Source: Polytrichum commune
Lineage: Eukaryota > Streptophyta > Polytrichopsida > Polytrichales > Polytrichaceae
DNA length: 64,000 bases
Direction of reading: 5' to 3'
NCBI GenBank assembly: GCA_950295325.1
Contig: OX485804.1
Location: forward strand, 66,998,033-67,062,032
The position numbers and the translations under genes are program-made. The notes under the pieces were generated by a model. That model saw only the letters and a list, made by a program, of their open reading frames with translations, was not told where the DNA came from and did not search any database. This document shows, piece after piece, positions 1-12,592 of the stretch. Every line of letters begins with the position of its first letter. The stretch's first letter is position 1.

Positions 1-2085
1 AGACAGTCAACTTTCATTGTAAATGGGTGCTTATGAGCTGATGTGGACTGAATTGAGGGTCAAGGGGTGAATGTATGTTAGTTTTGTTTAGTTTGGTTTG
101 GTTTACATTAGTTCAGTTTGGTTGTTTGAACTTAGTGATTAGGTCAATTACTAAGTAGTAGTAGGTAAAGAGTTAGTTCTGAATTAGTGTTTCGGGCCCG
201 AAACACTAATTAAGGGGGGCTGGTTTGTGAATTTGGAGGTGACAGGGTAGGAATTCAGACAGTCAACTTTCATTGTAAATGGGTGCTTATGAGCTGATGT
301 GGACTGAATTGAGGGTCAAGGGGTGAATGTATGTTAGTTTTGTTTAGTTTGGTTTGGTTTACATTAGTTCAGTTTGGTTGTTTGAACTTAGTGATTATGT
401 CAAAAACTAAGTAGTAGTAGGTAAAGAATTAGTTCTGAATTAGTGTTTCGGGCCCGAAACACTAATTGGGGGGGGGCTGGTTTGTGAATTTGGAGGTGAC
501 AGGGTAGGAATTCAGACAATCAACTTTCATTGTAAATGGGTGCTTATGAGCTGATGTGGACTGAATTGAGGGTCAAGGGGTGAATGTATGTTAGTTTTGT
601 TTAGTTTGGTTTGGTTTACATTAGTTCAGTTTGGTTGTTTGAACTTAGTGATTATGTCAAAAACTAAGTAGTAGTAGGTAAAGAATTAGTTCTGAATTAG
701 TGTTTCGGGCCCGAAACACTAATTGGGGGGGGGGCTGGTTTGTGAATTTGGAGGTGACAGGGTAGGAATTCAGACAGTCAACTTTCATTGTAAATGGGTG
801 CTTATGAGCTGATGTGGACTGAATTGAGGGTCAAGGGCAGATTGTATGTTAGTTTTGTTTAGTTTGGTTTGGTTTACATTAGTTCATTTTGGTTGTTTGA
901 ACTTAGTGATTAGGTCAAAAACTAAGTAGTAGTAGGTAAAGAGTTAGTTCCGAATTAGTGTTTCGGGCCCGAAACACTAATTGGGGGGGGGCTTGTTTGT
1001 GAATTTGGAAGTGAAAGGGTAGGAATTCAGACAGTCAACTTTCATTGTAAATGGGTGCTTATGAGCTGATGTGGACTGAATTGAGGGTCAAGGGCAGATT
1101 GTATGTTAGTTTTGTTTAGTTTAGTTTGGTTTACATTAGTTCATTTTGGTTGTTTGAACTTAGTGATTAGGTCCAAAACTAAGTAGTAGTAGGTAAAGAG
1201 TTAGTTCTGAATTAGTGTTTCGGGCCCGAAACACATTTGGGGGGGGGGCTGGTTTGTGAATTTGGAGGTGACAGGGTAGGAATTCAGACATTGAACTTTC
1301 ATTGTAAATGGGTGCTTATGAGCTGATGTGGAATGAATTGAGGGTCAAGGGCTGAATGTAGGTTAGTTTTGTTTGGTTTGGTTTGGTTTACATTAGTTCA
1401 GGTTGGTTGTTTGAACTTAGTGATTAGGTCAAAAACTAAGTAGTAGTAGGTAAAGAGTTAGTTCTGAATTAGTGTTTCGGGCCCGAAACACTAATTGAAG
1501 GGGCTGGTTTGCGAATTGTATTTGGGAACCCATGAGCTGGTGTGGACTGAATTTCTCTTCAAGGTCTGAACATATGTTAGTTTAGTTTGTTTTAGTTTGG
1601 TTGTTTGTGGTTAGTGTTAAAGGTCAAAAACATAGTGGAAGTAGGTATAGCTACCTCTGAATTTGTGTTTCGGGCCCGAAACAGGAAATGGGAGGGTCTG
1701 GTTTGTGAAATTGTATTGGATAGGGTGTTAAGAGGATGAGTTGAGCTTGTATTGAGGGTCTGAATTTAAATTAGATTTATTAGTTTATTTGAGTTTAATT
1801 TGAATATTCCTGGTTAGTAAGTAGGGTCAAATACTAAGTACTGGTAGTTCTGATTTAGTAGGGTCAAACACCTAGTTAGTTCTGAATTTGTGTTTCTGGA
1901 CCGACATGTTAATGGGAGGGGCAGGTTTGTGGAGTTTGATGTGATAGGGTAGTAGATTCACTCTTACTTTATTTCTGTTTTAGTTCTGTATTAGTGTCCC
2001 GAAACATTTGCTAGTTTGGTTCATTTTAGTTCAACTCTTATTAGTTTAGTTTGAATGTTTCTGGTTTTGGGTTTAGGATCAACAC
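1..2085. repeat. Tandem array A1, ~257-bp units with central palindrome
   Basis: Head-to-tail repeats start near 1, 257, 514, 772, 1029 and 1286, a period of 256-258 bp, then decay in diverged copies to about 2080. Each good unit has a perfect inverted repeat with half AATTAGTGTTTCGGG. Full 30-bp palindromes lie at 182-211, 438-467, 695-724, 953-982 and 1467-1496; shortened ones at 1215-1234 and 1666-1683. A G-run of variable length follows each palindrome. The array ends just before the splice acceptor of the first recognisable exon of copy A, so it probably lies in an upstream intron; it could also be 5' flanking DNA. No coding capacity is seen in it. Confidence 0.93.
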
Positions 2086-2163
2086 TTGGTTCAAGTAGGT
2101 AGATTTTATATTGCATTTGTGATTCTTACTTTCTTTGAAATTGTATTCTCTCTGGGAGTGCAG

Positions 2164-4794
2164 CCAGATATGGAAATCCTAGAGGACGTGCCTGAGGGGG
2201 AAGAGGAGATTCTTGGGGATGATGCTGAATTTGTGGGTGATGAGGATGAGATTCGGATACGGCAGAAACTTAATTCAGTGTCCACGATCACAAGCTTGCG
2301 ATTCCAACCCATCAGCTCCTCGCGTTTTAGTATTCCTTTGTGCAGAATGCTAGCAATGCCAATGGTAAGGCCAACTCTCACATCCGATCTTGCTAAGCTC
2401 GAGCAAGAGTTTGTTCACGGATACAGGGAAGGTGCTTCAGTCTTTTATGTCTCAACCACCAATGAAGACGGTAAGACACAGGAAGTGCTTGAAGCTGATA
2501 AAACTTCTTGGGGTCCTATTTGGAACTCCAAAAACGACGCCTTCAACACATTTCTCCTATCCGATCCACATTTGGCCCACTTAACAAATATGATGTTTTT
2601 TGTGTGCGACGGAAACCATAGGCGTCAAGCATGGTTAAACCACATTGACAGACTTCACCGAAATGAGGATTCCTGGCATTATTTGGTGGACTCAATTCTA
2701 CTTGAAACAAATGGGAAAACTGGACTTGTTATGCAAGTCATGCACAACATAAACAAGTAAGTCAATTCTCTTTTCAATTACAATTTTTCATATTGATTTC
2801 GGACACGTTTCAACTTATTTTCATTTCATTAATCTAATATCTTTCACTTGAATTTTGATTTCAGACACACCGAGGACTCTCACGTGAAGACCAACATTGT
2901 CCATACCCTGTTCAGGGTTCAGAAGTATGGTTTAATGTCAATTGACCAGTTCAAAGACATTTTGAGTCCGGCAGATCTCAAAAGATGCAAGAAGTCACCA
3001 AAAAAGACGTAGTATTCGTTACCATTACATGTGTTTACAAATTTCATATTTCAGGTAATATACTAGTCCTACATCCTAGTTTCTTAATCGCAAAGAGAAG
3101 AGTTTGTGAATCTCCAACCATTGGTTTCATTTTCTTCTGACCTTTTGGTTTCTGCATTCTTGTTCTCTCTTTGTGCAGCACGAACTTGGTCTCGCTGCTG
3201 ACGATGGTTTACGTCTGCTTGTGGAGCAAACGGAAGGAGAAGTCTCCCCTGCTGACAAGGTAGCTGCGATGAAAGCTGCAGTTGAAAAGAGAGCTGTGGC
3301 ACTTCGCATGAAAATGGGAAAACTGGTTGCTGTATCTAACCCTGAGCTTACCGACGGATGGCTTCACGAGGTACGTTTACGAAACCTTTGTCCATATCAA
3401 TCTTTTCAGCTTATCCTTGACAAGAGGACTTCGGAACTCACAAAGTCTCTGTCACACAGATTGAACGACATTACACCCTACACTCACTCTCACAGGAACT
3501 CAACTTGGAGAAGCTGCAGCTCATTGCAACTTCTAAGGCGTCTCCGACATTCAAAATAAAATGGCTAGAATACTTTAATTCATCTGCTTCTACTCGCGAG
3601 GCCCGCAGGCTACCTCCCAAGCCCATCAACGAAGAAAGATTGGCAAATTTCCTGGCTAAAGCAAGTTTCTGGGCAGGAGTAAGTCCACTCATTCATAATT
3701 TCATTGACGCAATCATGCATTTGATGTCCAGCTGATGCTTATTGTCTTGCTTATCAGATTTCTGAGCAGGCCTGTATTATTTTTGACGAGACCATGCGTC
3801 AAGACCGACTTCCTATCAACATGACTGTTGCCAGTGAGCCGATGTTGTTGCCAGCGTATATCAAAGATTGTCGCATGAAGTTGTGGGACCATGCTTTCAA
3901 CACCTATTTCAGAGGACCCGATTCCTTCAAAAAATGTGACGACTTTGTTGGATTCAATGGAGCTGACCTTGTTGTCCGCAGAGTACTTTATAGGTACGTC
4001 TTAATTCTTTAAGTACTCTTCATTTATATCAGTTCATATTTTGTGATTTCCTAGTTCAAAATTTCTATAATGTAATGTTAACACATATTTCTGAACACAG
4101 GTACTTTAAGTACGAGCTTATGGCCAAAGGAGCTATTTCCAAAGAAGACCTTCCTGTATTCTTGACTACATGGCTTGATAGATCGAATTCAGCCTGCATG
4201 TTCTCGGCTCTTCAACAACGCACGTGGACATCTTCTCACCTTACCGGCGGTGCCTGGTATCTGGATTGCGCTCCAAGTTTTACTCCTTCGTTTGAGACTG
4301 AGATCCGAAAGTCAAGGGAGGATGTAGGTGAGTCTGGAATTGAAATGTTGGACTTACAGGGCATTGAAGATGAGAATGAGAGGGCAAAGGCAATAAAAAG
4401 ACGCATCGAAGAGGACCGAAAGAAAGCGTTGAGGGTTAAAGAGGCTGAGGAGAGAGCAGATCAAAGAGAGCGGGAGAAGCTACAGAATTCACTGGAGAAA
4501 TCCACGAAGAAGGGCAAGAAGAAGATGGACCCCCCCCCGGAGCCAGAAGGTAAGAGTCCCGTTGCTCCAAGTCCCACATATGAATCTGGTTCTCATGCTC
4601 CAACATTTTCTAGAGGAACAAAACGCGATTCATCCTACGAGCAGTTGAGTCAAATTCCTATTTTGACATTGGGGGAGGAGCTCGAGATCCATATTGAAGA
4701 GCTCATTCTCAACTCCTCATTAGAGGACGTTCTTGGCGGTGACACTGAGGAATTCACCCCTTCCTACAACGAGTTGAAAAGATTCATGCTCAAG
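2164..4794 (+). CDS. Copy A, 5' part: ParB-like domain and linker of a ParB/methyltransferase-like fusion protein
   Basis: Exons read from GT-AG signals and the paralogue at 29.1 kb: 2164-2756, 2865-3054, 3179-3370, 3492-3678, 3758-3993, 4101-4794. The first exon opens after a CAG acceptor; an in-frame ATG at 2170 could be the start, otherwise an exon lies upstream. An acidic stretch is followed by IPLCRMLAMPMVRP and then CDGNHRRQAW, the layout of the ParB/Srx fold (a GHRR-type loop). The last exon encodes a WYLDC motif, a highly charged helix (about EDENERAKAIKRR onward) and a proline/serine-rich, probably disordered linker. An in-frame TAG at 3010-3012 in exon 2 aligns with a Trp codon of copy B, so the gene may be a pseudogene or be spliced differently. 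The next exon lies 20.7 kb downstream. Domain assignment is from motifs; nuclear DNA binding is inferred. Confidence 0.7.
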
Positions 4795-5581
4795 GTAATG
4801 GTCTAACTCACTTTTGTCATAACATGTTTGCATTGGAATTTATGCATATCAATGTGTTTCTAAACTCCTTCATTAAAAAAGGTTTCATTCCTAAACTAAA
4901 CTGAGCTGAACTAGGATGCTTCTGAGTTGGTATTAAGTGTCTGAATTTGCTTTTAAAGTATATTTACTTCAGCTCAACTTAGTTTTGTTTGGATGCTTGT
5001 GGTTGGTGATTAAGGGGAAACACTTAGAAGTATTAGGTAGATTTTGATTTGAATATGTGGCTCGGTTCTGAATTGGTATTAATGGTCTAGAATTAATGTC
5101 AAACACTACCTATCAGTAGGTAGAGTTAGTTCTGAATTAGTTTTTCGGGCCCGAAACACATATTGGGAGGGGCTAGATTTTATGCTGGATTTGATATGGT
5201 AGGATACTTCAGTTTAGTTTAGGGAGAAACATGGAGTAGTAGTAGGCAGAGTTAGTTCTGAATTAGTGTTTCGGGCCCGAAACACTTTCTCGGGGGGGGG
5301 CTGGTTTGTGATCTTTGAAGTGACAAGGTAGGGGGTTCAGATATTCAACTTTGATTGTATGTAATTGCCTCTGAGCTGATGTGGACTGAATTGCTCTTCA
5401 AGGGCTGAATGTATGTTAGTTTTGTTTAGTTTAGTTTGGTTTAGATTAGTTCGGTTAGGTAGATTGAAGTTTTGGTCAAACACTAAGTAGTCGTAGGTAG
5501 AGTTAGCACTGACTAAGTGTTTCGGGCCCGAAACACTTTCTGGGGGGGGCTGGTTTGTGAATTTGGAGGTGACAGGGTAGG
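4795..5581. repeat. Array A2, left part, in the middle intron of copy A
   Basis: After the donor at 4795 comes diverged repeat sequence, then recognisable ~250-bp units. Palindromes with core TTTCGGGCCCGAAA are at about 5143-5156, 5265-5286 and 5516-5537. The units are a relative of array A1: they keep the palindrome, the G-run and the 'gagctgatgtggactgaatt' segment, but have a different right flank (cactttctgggg). The array is cut by the retrotransposon at 5582 and resumes at 23474. Confidence 0.88.
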
Positions 5582-7394
5582 TGTGAGGCCAAACCCCCCA
5601 CCCTTAAGCGTCCGTAGTCCGAGTAGTGGGTTTGGGCTCACATTCCTCCGCGGTATTGGATTTGGACTTGGATGAGTCCATAGTGCAAGGTTCACCCTTC
5701 AAGTGGTCTTGGATTTAACTTTGGTCTTTGCTTCCTTTGTCTTGCCATCGCGAGAGTGCTCCACATTCTCCATTAAGTTGTGCACGTGGTTTATTTTTAA
5801 AGAGAGGATGCAAGTGTTAAAAAAAACACTATTCTCTATAGTCAATCTCAAATACATTTACTTGTGAAAGCCACACATAACACTAACTAGCATAATGTAA
5901 CTAACTACTTGTCTATGAGCTAATTAGGTAGGCTATCTACTAAGCTCCTTCATGAACCCATCTCTTTATTTTCTAATTACATAAACCTAGCTCCTTCATA
6001 AACCCAGCTCCTTCATAAACCCAGCTTCTTAGCTTCTAACTAAACAAACCCAGCTCCTTCATGAACCCAGCTCCTTAGCTTCTAACTAAACAAACCCAGG
6101 TCCTTCATAAACCCAGCTCTTTACTTTCTAACTAAACAAACCCAGCTCCTTCATAAACCCAGCTCCTTCATGAACCCACAACTTTGTAGTTGTAATCCCC
6201 AACTACCTCACTAATTATTCAAGCCCTTAACTAATCTTCCTACCTAATTTCCCTAATTCTACTAACAACCCCTTTCTAATCACACAATTCTTCTCTAATC
6301 CTAAAATCCTAAAATCCTAGAGAGGAGAGGGGGAGAGAGAATTTCCTAACTTCACTAAGACTAACTAATCCACACAAGTATATTTTTGCACTCATCACAA
6401 CATCAAGTGCTCAACTCTTAAACATGGAACTTGCAACCACGTGTATTCAAAACATAAACTTTAAGTACCACAAATTGGAATCATGAATTAACTTTAAAAT
6501 CCTTCACGTCAACACTAATTCTACCAAGAGGTCAAGCCCTCTTCAAGGCTAACAAGCCTTGGCTCTCAAACTAAAAACTAAGCACACACATGTGCTCCAA
6601 TATGGCTTCCCACACCCACACTTATAACTCGTGGGGTGCCTTGGAGCACAAAGGAAAGAGAGGATGAGTGAGGGAAGAATGAGGGATTATATAGTAAGCT
6701 TGAGGGGGTGAGCACCCTCAAGGCTCACGATAAGCCCTTGAGATTTCCTCCTACTTAGTAGGCGCCAATCCTATCTTCTAAGTCTTCCTCCCTCAAATGA
6801 TCAACAAGGATCCTAATTCGAACATTTAACTAGCCTTGGCTTTCTACCTACCACACTTTACCAAACTTGGGATGCTTCAACCCAAACTTAGCCTCCTTCG
6901 CTTTCCGCCGCCATAACTTTCTCCCCTTACTTTCCCAAATCGTCGCTCACCACTTAATTCAAACCACGATGCTTAACTCGTGATTTGATTGGTGCTTTGA
7001 GAATTTGCTTATCCTCCACCTTGCATTCTTCCTTGGGCCTTCCCCATTAAGTGGCCATGATGAGGTGGTCCACTTGTGCGCTCCATGTGATCCTCCATTC
7101 ATCCCAATTCGAATGCACTTGCCTCTTGAGTCACTTTGGTTGTCTCCATCCATTTGTACTAGCCTACTCACTAACTACTCAATCCAAGTTCTCCTTACCT
7201 ATCTTCATTCACTCAAATCCTTCCGAAGGTAAAAACACAATAACAACTCACATCCTAGCCTCTTACAACATGGTACTTCTAAGACTAACATTTCACTCTT
7301 TTTATATTTTTGTGAAGTAACATGCTACTTCAAAGTGCATCAACTAACGTTTCAAGGGTCTAAGACTAAATGTGGGCACCCTTTTGGGCTCACA
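5582..7394 (-). repeat. 3' LTR of the outer retrotransposon
   Basis: 1813 bp, TG...CA. It matches 21660-23473 almost base for base. It carries an internal minisatellite of CAGCTCCTTCAT(A/G)AACC modules (about 5943-6178). The open frames in this LTR have exact twins in the other LTR and show no protein features. Confidence 0.96.
5943..6178. repeat. Minisatellite inside the outer LTR
   Basis: Short tandem modules alternate between a CCAGCTCCTTCATAAACC type and a TTCTAACTAAACAAACC type. The same block is in the other LTR at about 22021-22257, so it was present in the mother element. Confidence 0.85.
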
Positions 7395-7452
7395 TAATTG
7401 GCGACCATCGGGGGATGAATCCAAACATCTCTTGCTCCAAGGGTAAGTTGCC

Positions 7453-10314
7453 TAGTCAAGCTCGGTACTCCTTACATCTACTTCCCGATGTACGGGTAGG
7501 AAAGAGCTCACCATTCAACGTTTCCAATTGAATTGAATTATTAGGAAAGACCTCATAGACAAGGTAAGGTCCTAACTATACCGCATTGAATTTCGCCGGA
7601 AATTCAAGCTTTCGTGCGTCTTGAATCATGACCATCATTCCCGGTGTTAGGGCCCTTCTCTTATGTCGTTTGTCGAAAGTAATCTTTCTCCTTCTTTGGA
7701 TTGCCTCAATATGTTGAGCCGCCATTCTCCTCCCTTCGTCAAGTGCTTCCAAATCGGTTAGTCGATTTCGTAAGGATTGACTTTCGGTAAGTCTCGTACT
7801 CACGGCCACCCTAAGTGACTCGACTTCATATTCGATTGGTAGTGTCGCTTCAAGACCATAGACTAAGGAAAATGGTGTAGCACGCGTAGTTACCTTATAG
7901 GTTGTACGGTATGCCCAAAGTGCCGCCGTTAGTTTCGTATCCCAATCCCGCTTCGAGTCTATAACCGTCTTGCGTAGTATACTCACCAAAATTCCGTTAA
8001 CCCTTTCCGTTTGTCCATTGGTTTGTGGGTGGTAGGGAGTAGTCTTCCGGTGATCAATTTTAAATTTCTCTGTCATCTCTCGAATCAAGTCATTCAAAAA
8101 GTGAGTACCCCTATCGCTTACTAGGATCTTCGGCACCCCGAACCGCGAAATTATGTTTTCGTACATAAATGTTGCCGCGTGTTCCGCCGTGTCGGTCTTC
8201 ACCGCTTTGGCTTCCGCCCACTTGGTGAGGTATTCGGTTGCCACCACAATATATTTCATTCCTTTTGAAGATTGGGGATGGACCTCACCCACATAGTCGA
8301 TGCCCCATTTTTCGAAAGGAATTAAGGGTAATGATACATGTAAAGGCATCTCCATTCTAAGGTCGTTTCGGGCATACCGTTGGCAAGCGTCGCATTTCCT
8401 TACATAGTCATGGGCGTCCTTAAATAGTGTAGGCCAAAAGTAGCCCGCTCTAAGTATTTTTTGCCCGGTGAGTTGACCCGAGAAGTGACCGCCGCAAGCG
8501 CTATCGTGGCAAGCGATTAAAATCGCTTCAACCTCCGTTTTTGACACGCATTGTCGTAAAATACCATCGGACCCCCTTCTAAACAACCTATGGCCCACTA
8601 CAACAAATTGCCTACTATTTACCCTCACCTTCCTTCTCTCTTCTTTTGTCCACTCTTTGGGCAACTTGTGGGTTGTTAGAAATTCCACTATGCCCGCATA
8701 CCACGCCGGTGTAGAAGTGACCACAAAGAGGCTATCATCTACTAACATATCATTTACCGGATTTTTTCCTATCTCCTCCGACAACCTAGACAAGTGGTCC
8801 GCTTGTAAATGCATACGACCCGGTTTATATTCCACCGTGTAGTCGAATTCTTCTAATAACAAAACCCACCTAGCTAACCTACCACTTAACTCCGCCTTGT
8901 TAATTAGATACTTGATAGCCATGTGGTCAACAAAAAATACAACCGGGTTGCACATGAGGTAATGCCTAAACTTTTTAACGGAAAACACCATGGCTAGGCA
9001 CTCCCTCTCCGTTGTAGAGTAGTTTCTTTCGGCGGGGGTCAATTGCTTACTCGCATAAGCTATAGGTTGATCCTTCTCTTTTTCTCCCGTTGCTTGACAA
9101 AGCGCACTCCCTATTGCCACATTACTAGCATCACAATAGACGTGAAAAGGTTTACCCCAATTGGGTGGTATCAACACCGGATAGGTGCTCAACCTATCCC
9201 GCAATTCCTCAAAGGCTTTTTGACAAGCATCCGTCCACTCGAATTTGACATCCTTTTTGAGCAAATGGGTAATGGGCACCGCTATCTTTGAAAAATTAGG
9301 AATAAGTTCCCGGTACCATCCCACATGTCCTAACAACTTAGAGATCCCCTTGGAATTGGTTGGAGTTGCCAAGTCGCTTATGGCCGCAATCTTATCCGGA
9401 TCGGGTTCTCTACCTTTCTCACTAACAACATAACCCAACAACACTCCCTTATTCACTCCCAAAAATGTCTTATCCGGGTTCAATGCTAACCTCATCTTCC
9501 TACACCTAACCAATGCCTCCCTAACACAATGTAGGTGATCATCCACATTACTTTGTGTGCTAAAATCGTCCACAAAGACGGTCATGGATTTGAACAACAA
9601 GTCGGTGAAGATATACATTACTAATCGTTGGAAAGTAGCCGGGGCATTACATAACCCAAATGGCATCACTACCCACACAAAAGTACCCCAAGGTGTAGTA
9701 AAAGCCGTTTTATGGATATCTTGGAGGGCTATGGAAATTTGATTATAACCCGCATACCCATCCATAAAGGTATATCGCGAATGACCTCCAACCTCCTCAA
9801 GCAACAAGGTAATAAAAGGTAAGGGGAAGTGATCCTTTTGTGTGCACGAATTCGATTTCCTATAGTCGACACAAACCCTTAATTTCCCATTTTTTTTCTT
9901 TACTAAGACCATAGGAGAAACCCAATCCGTGATTTCCACCGGCTTGATAAACCCGGCCTTCAATAACCTTTCCAATTCCGCTTTCACCAACAATTGCAAT
10001 TGAGGATTCATCCTCCTCTCCTTTTGTCTAATTGGCCTCGCCCCCGGAATTAAAGGAATCCGGTGCTCTACCATTTCCCTAGGAATTCCCTTAAGCTCAT
10101 CGTAGGACCATGCAAAAGTATCACTAAACTCATCCACCAAATTGCTATACTCCCTAACCTCTTTCTCCCCCAATTTGGAGCCCATCTTCATTTGTCGGGT
10201 TTTTCCATTCTTTAATTTCACATCCACGTACCGCCAATCCGCTTCCGACACATGTGCTTGTTCCTCTTTGTTCCGATACCAATCGGAAGGCACATTGGGG
10301 TAATCTTTCACATC
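7453..10314 (-). pseudogene. Outer element pol: RT, RNase H, integrase
   Basis: A 911-codon open stretch (7576-10311) carries, in order: an RT with VCVDYRKSN, MPFGLCNAPATF and catalytic FVDDF; RNase H with FHVYCDAS; the integrase zinc finger (HDSACGGHFS ... CDACQ); and an integrase core with YHPQTNGQTERVNG. It is in the same frame as gag, separated only by a TAA at 10315-10317. A TAG at 7576-7578 cuts the integrase C-terminus; the frame continues to about 7453. Both stops are single codons in an otherwise intact frame. The TAA could be a readthrough stop or a lesion; the TAG looks like a lesion. Confidence 0.92.
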
Positions 10315-12592
10315 TTAACCTACAACTATCCCCGTAGACGTGGTCTTGAAATGTAAAGGCTCCTCCAATTTCGATGACTCAATAATCACATCCTCCTCTT
10401 GAGTCCCATCTACATGAATTAAACTAACCTCACCCTCTTCCACGTCATCTACCCAAGGTGTTAACCCACCGCTAACCCACTCTTCCTCGGTGAGCGCCTC
10501 ACATGGCTCCAACAATGAGCCCTCTCCTAAACTAACACTAGGAAATTCACTCCCTAAGCCTACTTGGTGAAATGTAACCATTACATCAACCTCGGACTCG
10601 GGGTACTCCCTTAGCCATTGGGCATAATCCCCATTATCCCCATAATTGTAAAAATTAGGACCTAGACTTCCCGAGCCCGAATCTATAACAACCCTTTGAC
10701 CTTCGGGATGGACGACTCCCACCAATGCCTTGCCAATCTCATTCTCGTTTAAGTCATCAATTTCCTTCTCCAATGGCAAATACATCTCCTTCTTCATCCA
10801 TCCTTCTAATGAACCAATGGACACTATGACCCTATTACCCTCCGGACCATAAGTGATGGATGGTTTAGGTCCACCCCAATTGACCATAGCATTCGCCATC
10901 CGCAACCAAGGCCTACCTAGCAAAATGGGGAAGGTGTCCTTGTTGGAGTGCATTTTAATGACATGGAAGGTGACCAAGTACTCCTCACCTCCCGTAGTCA
11001 TTCTACAATCCTTGATCATCCCCAAAGGCGTAGTCGAACTTTGATTTGCCATATTTATGACCAAAGGTGAAGGCCCCGTGAGTCCAAGTCCCAATTTTTT
11101 CATAGTATCCTCCGGTAGTATATTTAGACTACTCCCTCCGTCGACTAGCACATTAGGAACCACCTTATCTACTATAACAACTTCTATTTCTATAGCTTTC
11201 ACGTCTCTTCCACCTTGTGATTGGATCCTAGCGGCTATTTTAGCTTTCACCTTCCTCATCCTCTTGTGTACCGGCATTCCCTCCTTTAATGTTTTCCTTG
11301 CCGTGGGTGAAATTTCCAATAGTTGGCCGAAAGTAATATCCGCCTTGAGTGTACTAAGGTCCGCCCACAAGTCGTACCCGGTAGATCTTTCCACCTTAGA
11401 ATTACCCACTACGTCGAATTCGTCTACGGGAACCCCCGGTCCTTCCCATTCACCCACATCGCTATTATCCAAGTCATGTACCGCATTAGTCCTCTCCCTA
11501 TCTTGTAAAATTATATTTTCCCTCTCCACATCCTTAGTAGCTCTTCTAGCTACCCTATCCAACTCGGAGAGATTAATCTCTTCATCCGAAGAGTAATTTC
11601 CTTGCTCTCCCATTCCTACCTCCAACGGGGCATCCCCTCTCCTAGCCCTAGTAGTTACCGCTAGTGCAGGTGCTTCTTCAACCACACCCTTACCCTTCAC
11701 TAACTCATATGTAATAGCATTGGTGTGAGGAGGCCATTGACTTTGCTCCTCTCCAATTCTCGTTGGGAGAGGAAGCATGTCATCACATGTGGCCTCCAAC
11801 ACTCCATCCATGAACCTAACATCTTGGGAGTTAGATGGTCCCGGATCCGTTGGAGGCGCTTGTCTCCCGTTACTACCATTAGGTGGAACTCCTTGTCTAT
11901 TTTGTATTGGAATGTAACCGGTTGTAGTTTGCAAGCCCGCCGGTGGATGAAAAGTTTGCCTAGCATTACTATGGTCATAGTATAAGTTAGGTGGCCTAAG
12001 TTCATTGGCCGGTACTCCTTGTGGCCTAGCACCTCGCATATTATCCCTTGCTTGTTGTTGTGGATTAGCCACCGGGTAAGGGACATTAATTATTTTGTCC
12101 GGTTGTCGACACGTATCCGAGGGATGACTTCCTCCACAATTGCTACAATTAAACTCTTGACCTTCGGACCAACATTGTCCTTGAGCGTGCCACCTTCCAC
12201 AAAAGGGATGAAATTCCTTCTTCTCTAAATTTTGGCCACCTTGCCCTCTAGGTTGTGGTCCTCTATTGCTTCCATTTCCATAGTGAGGTGGCGCTTGACC
12301 TCGTTGATTTTGTTGAGGTGGGTTACCGTTTCCTCTTTGGTCACGGTTTTGTCCACTTCTACAAAATTGACGCGTGTGGCCCGGTTGGCCACATTGGACA
12401 CACCATAATCCGGAAGAATGCCTACCCGACTCAACCGGGGGTGGAGGCCCCGGTTGTTGACTCCGGATCATTAATGACATTTGATCCGTGAGGCTTTGCA
12501 TTTGTTTTATCATAGCCTCTTGGAATCCTAGTTGGCTAGCACCTAGTCTTCTCTCAACCTCTTCCAAGTGTGGATCCGTTCTAGGGGCCGGT
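10315..12592 (-). pseudogene. Outer element gag C-terminal half and protease
   Basis: The frame contains a CCHC zinc knuckle (C-VQ-C-GQPG-H-TRQF-C), typical of nucleocapsid, and then an aspartic protease active site, LVDGGSSLNIL. The glycine/glutamine/proline-rich stretch around the knuckle is usual for gag. The upstream part of the same frame is displaced to 19643-20750 by the nested element. Removing that element plus one target duplication keeps the frame, which proves the insertion split one ORF. Confidence 0.92.

Noticed and set aside
1..2085. CRISPR-like regular palindromic repeats
   Set aside because: Units are ~257 bp and near-identical over their whole length, with no unique spacers, in a plant genome.
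2086..2163. N-terminal extension with a hydrophobic stretch (signal-peptide look)
   Set aside because: It is read from the repeat tail and polypyrimidine tract before a CAG acceptor and starts at a non-ATG codon.
6959..7320. Short ORFs that also occur at 23038-23399
   Set aside because: They are duplicate readings of the two LTRs, overlap on both strands and have no domain.
8657..9742. Plus-strand ORFs over the retrotransposon pol
   Set aside because: They are antisense shadows of the RT, RNase H and integrase frame.
11057..11596. 179-codon plus-strand ORF
   Set aside because: Antisense to gag/protease, with composition set by the real minus frame.
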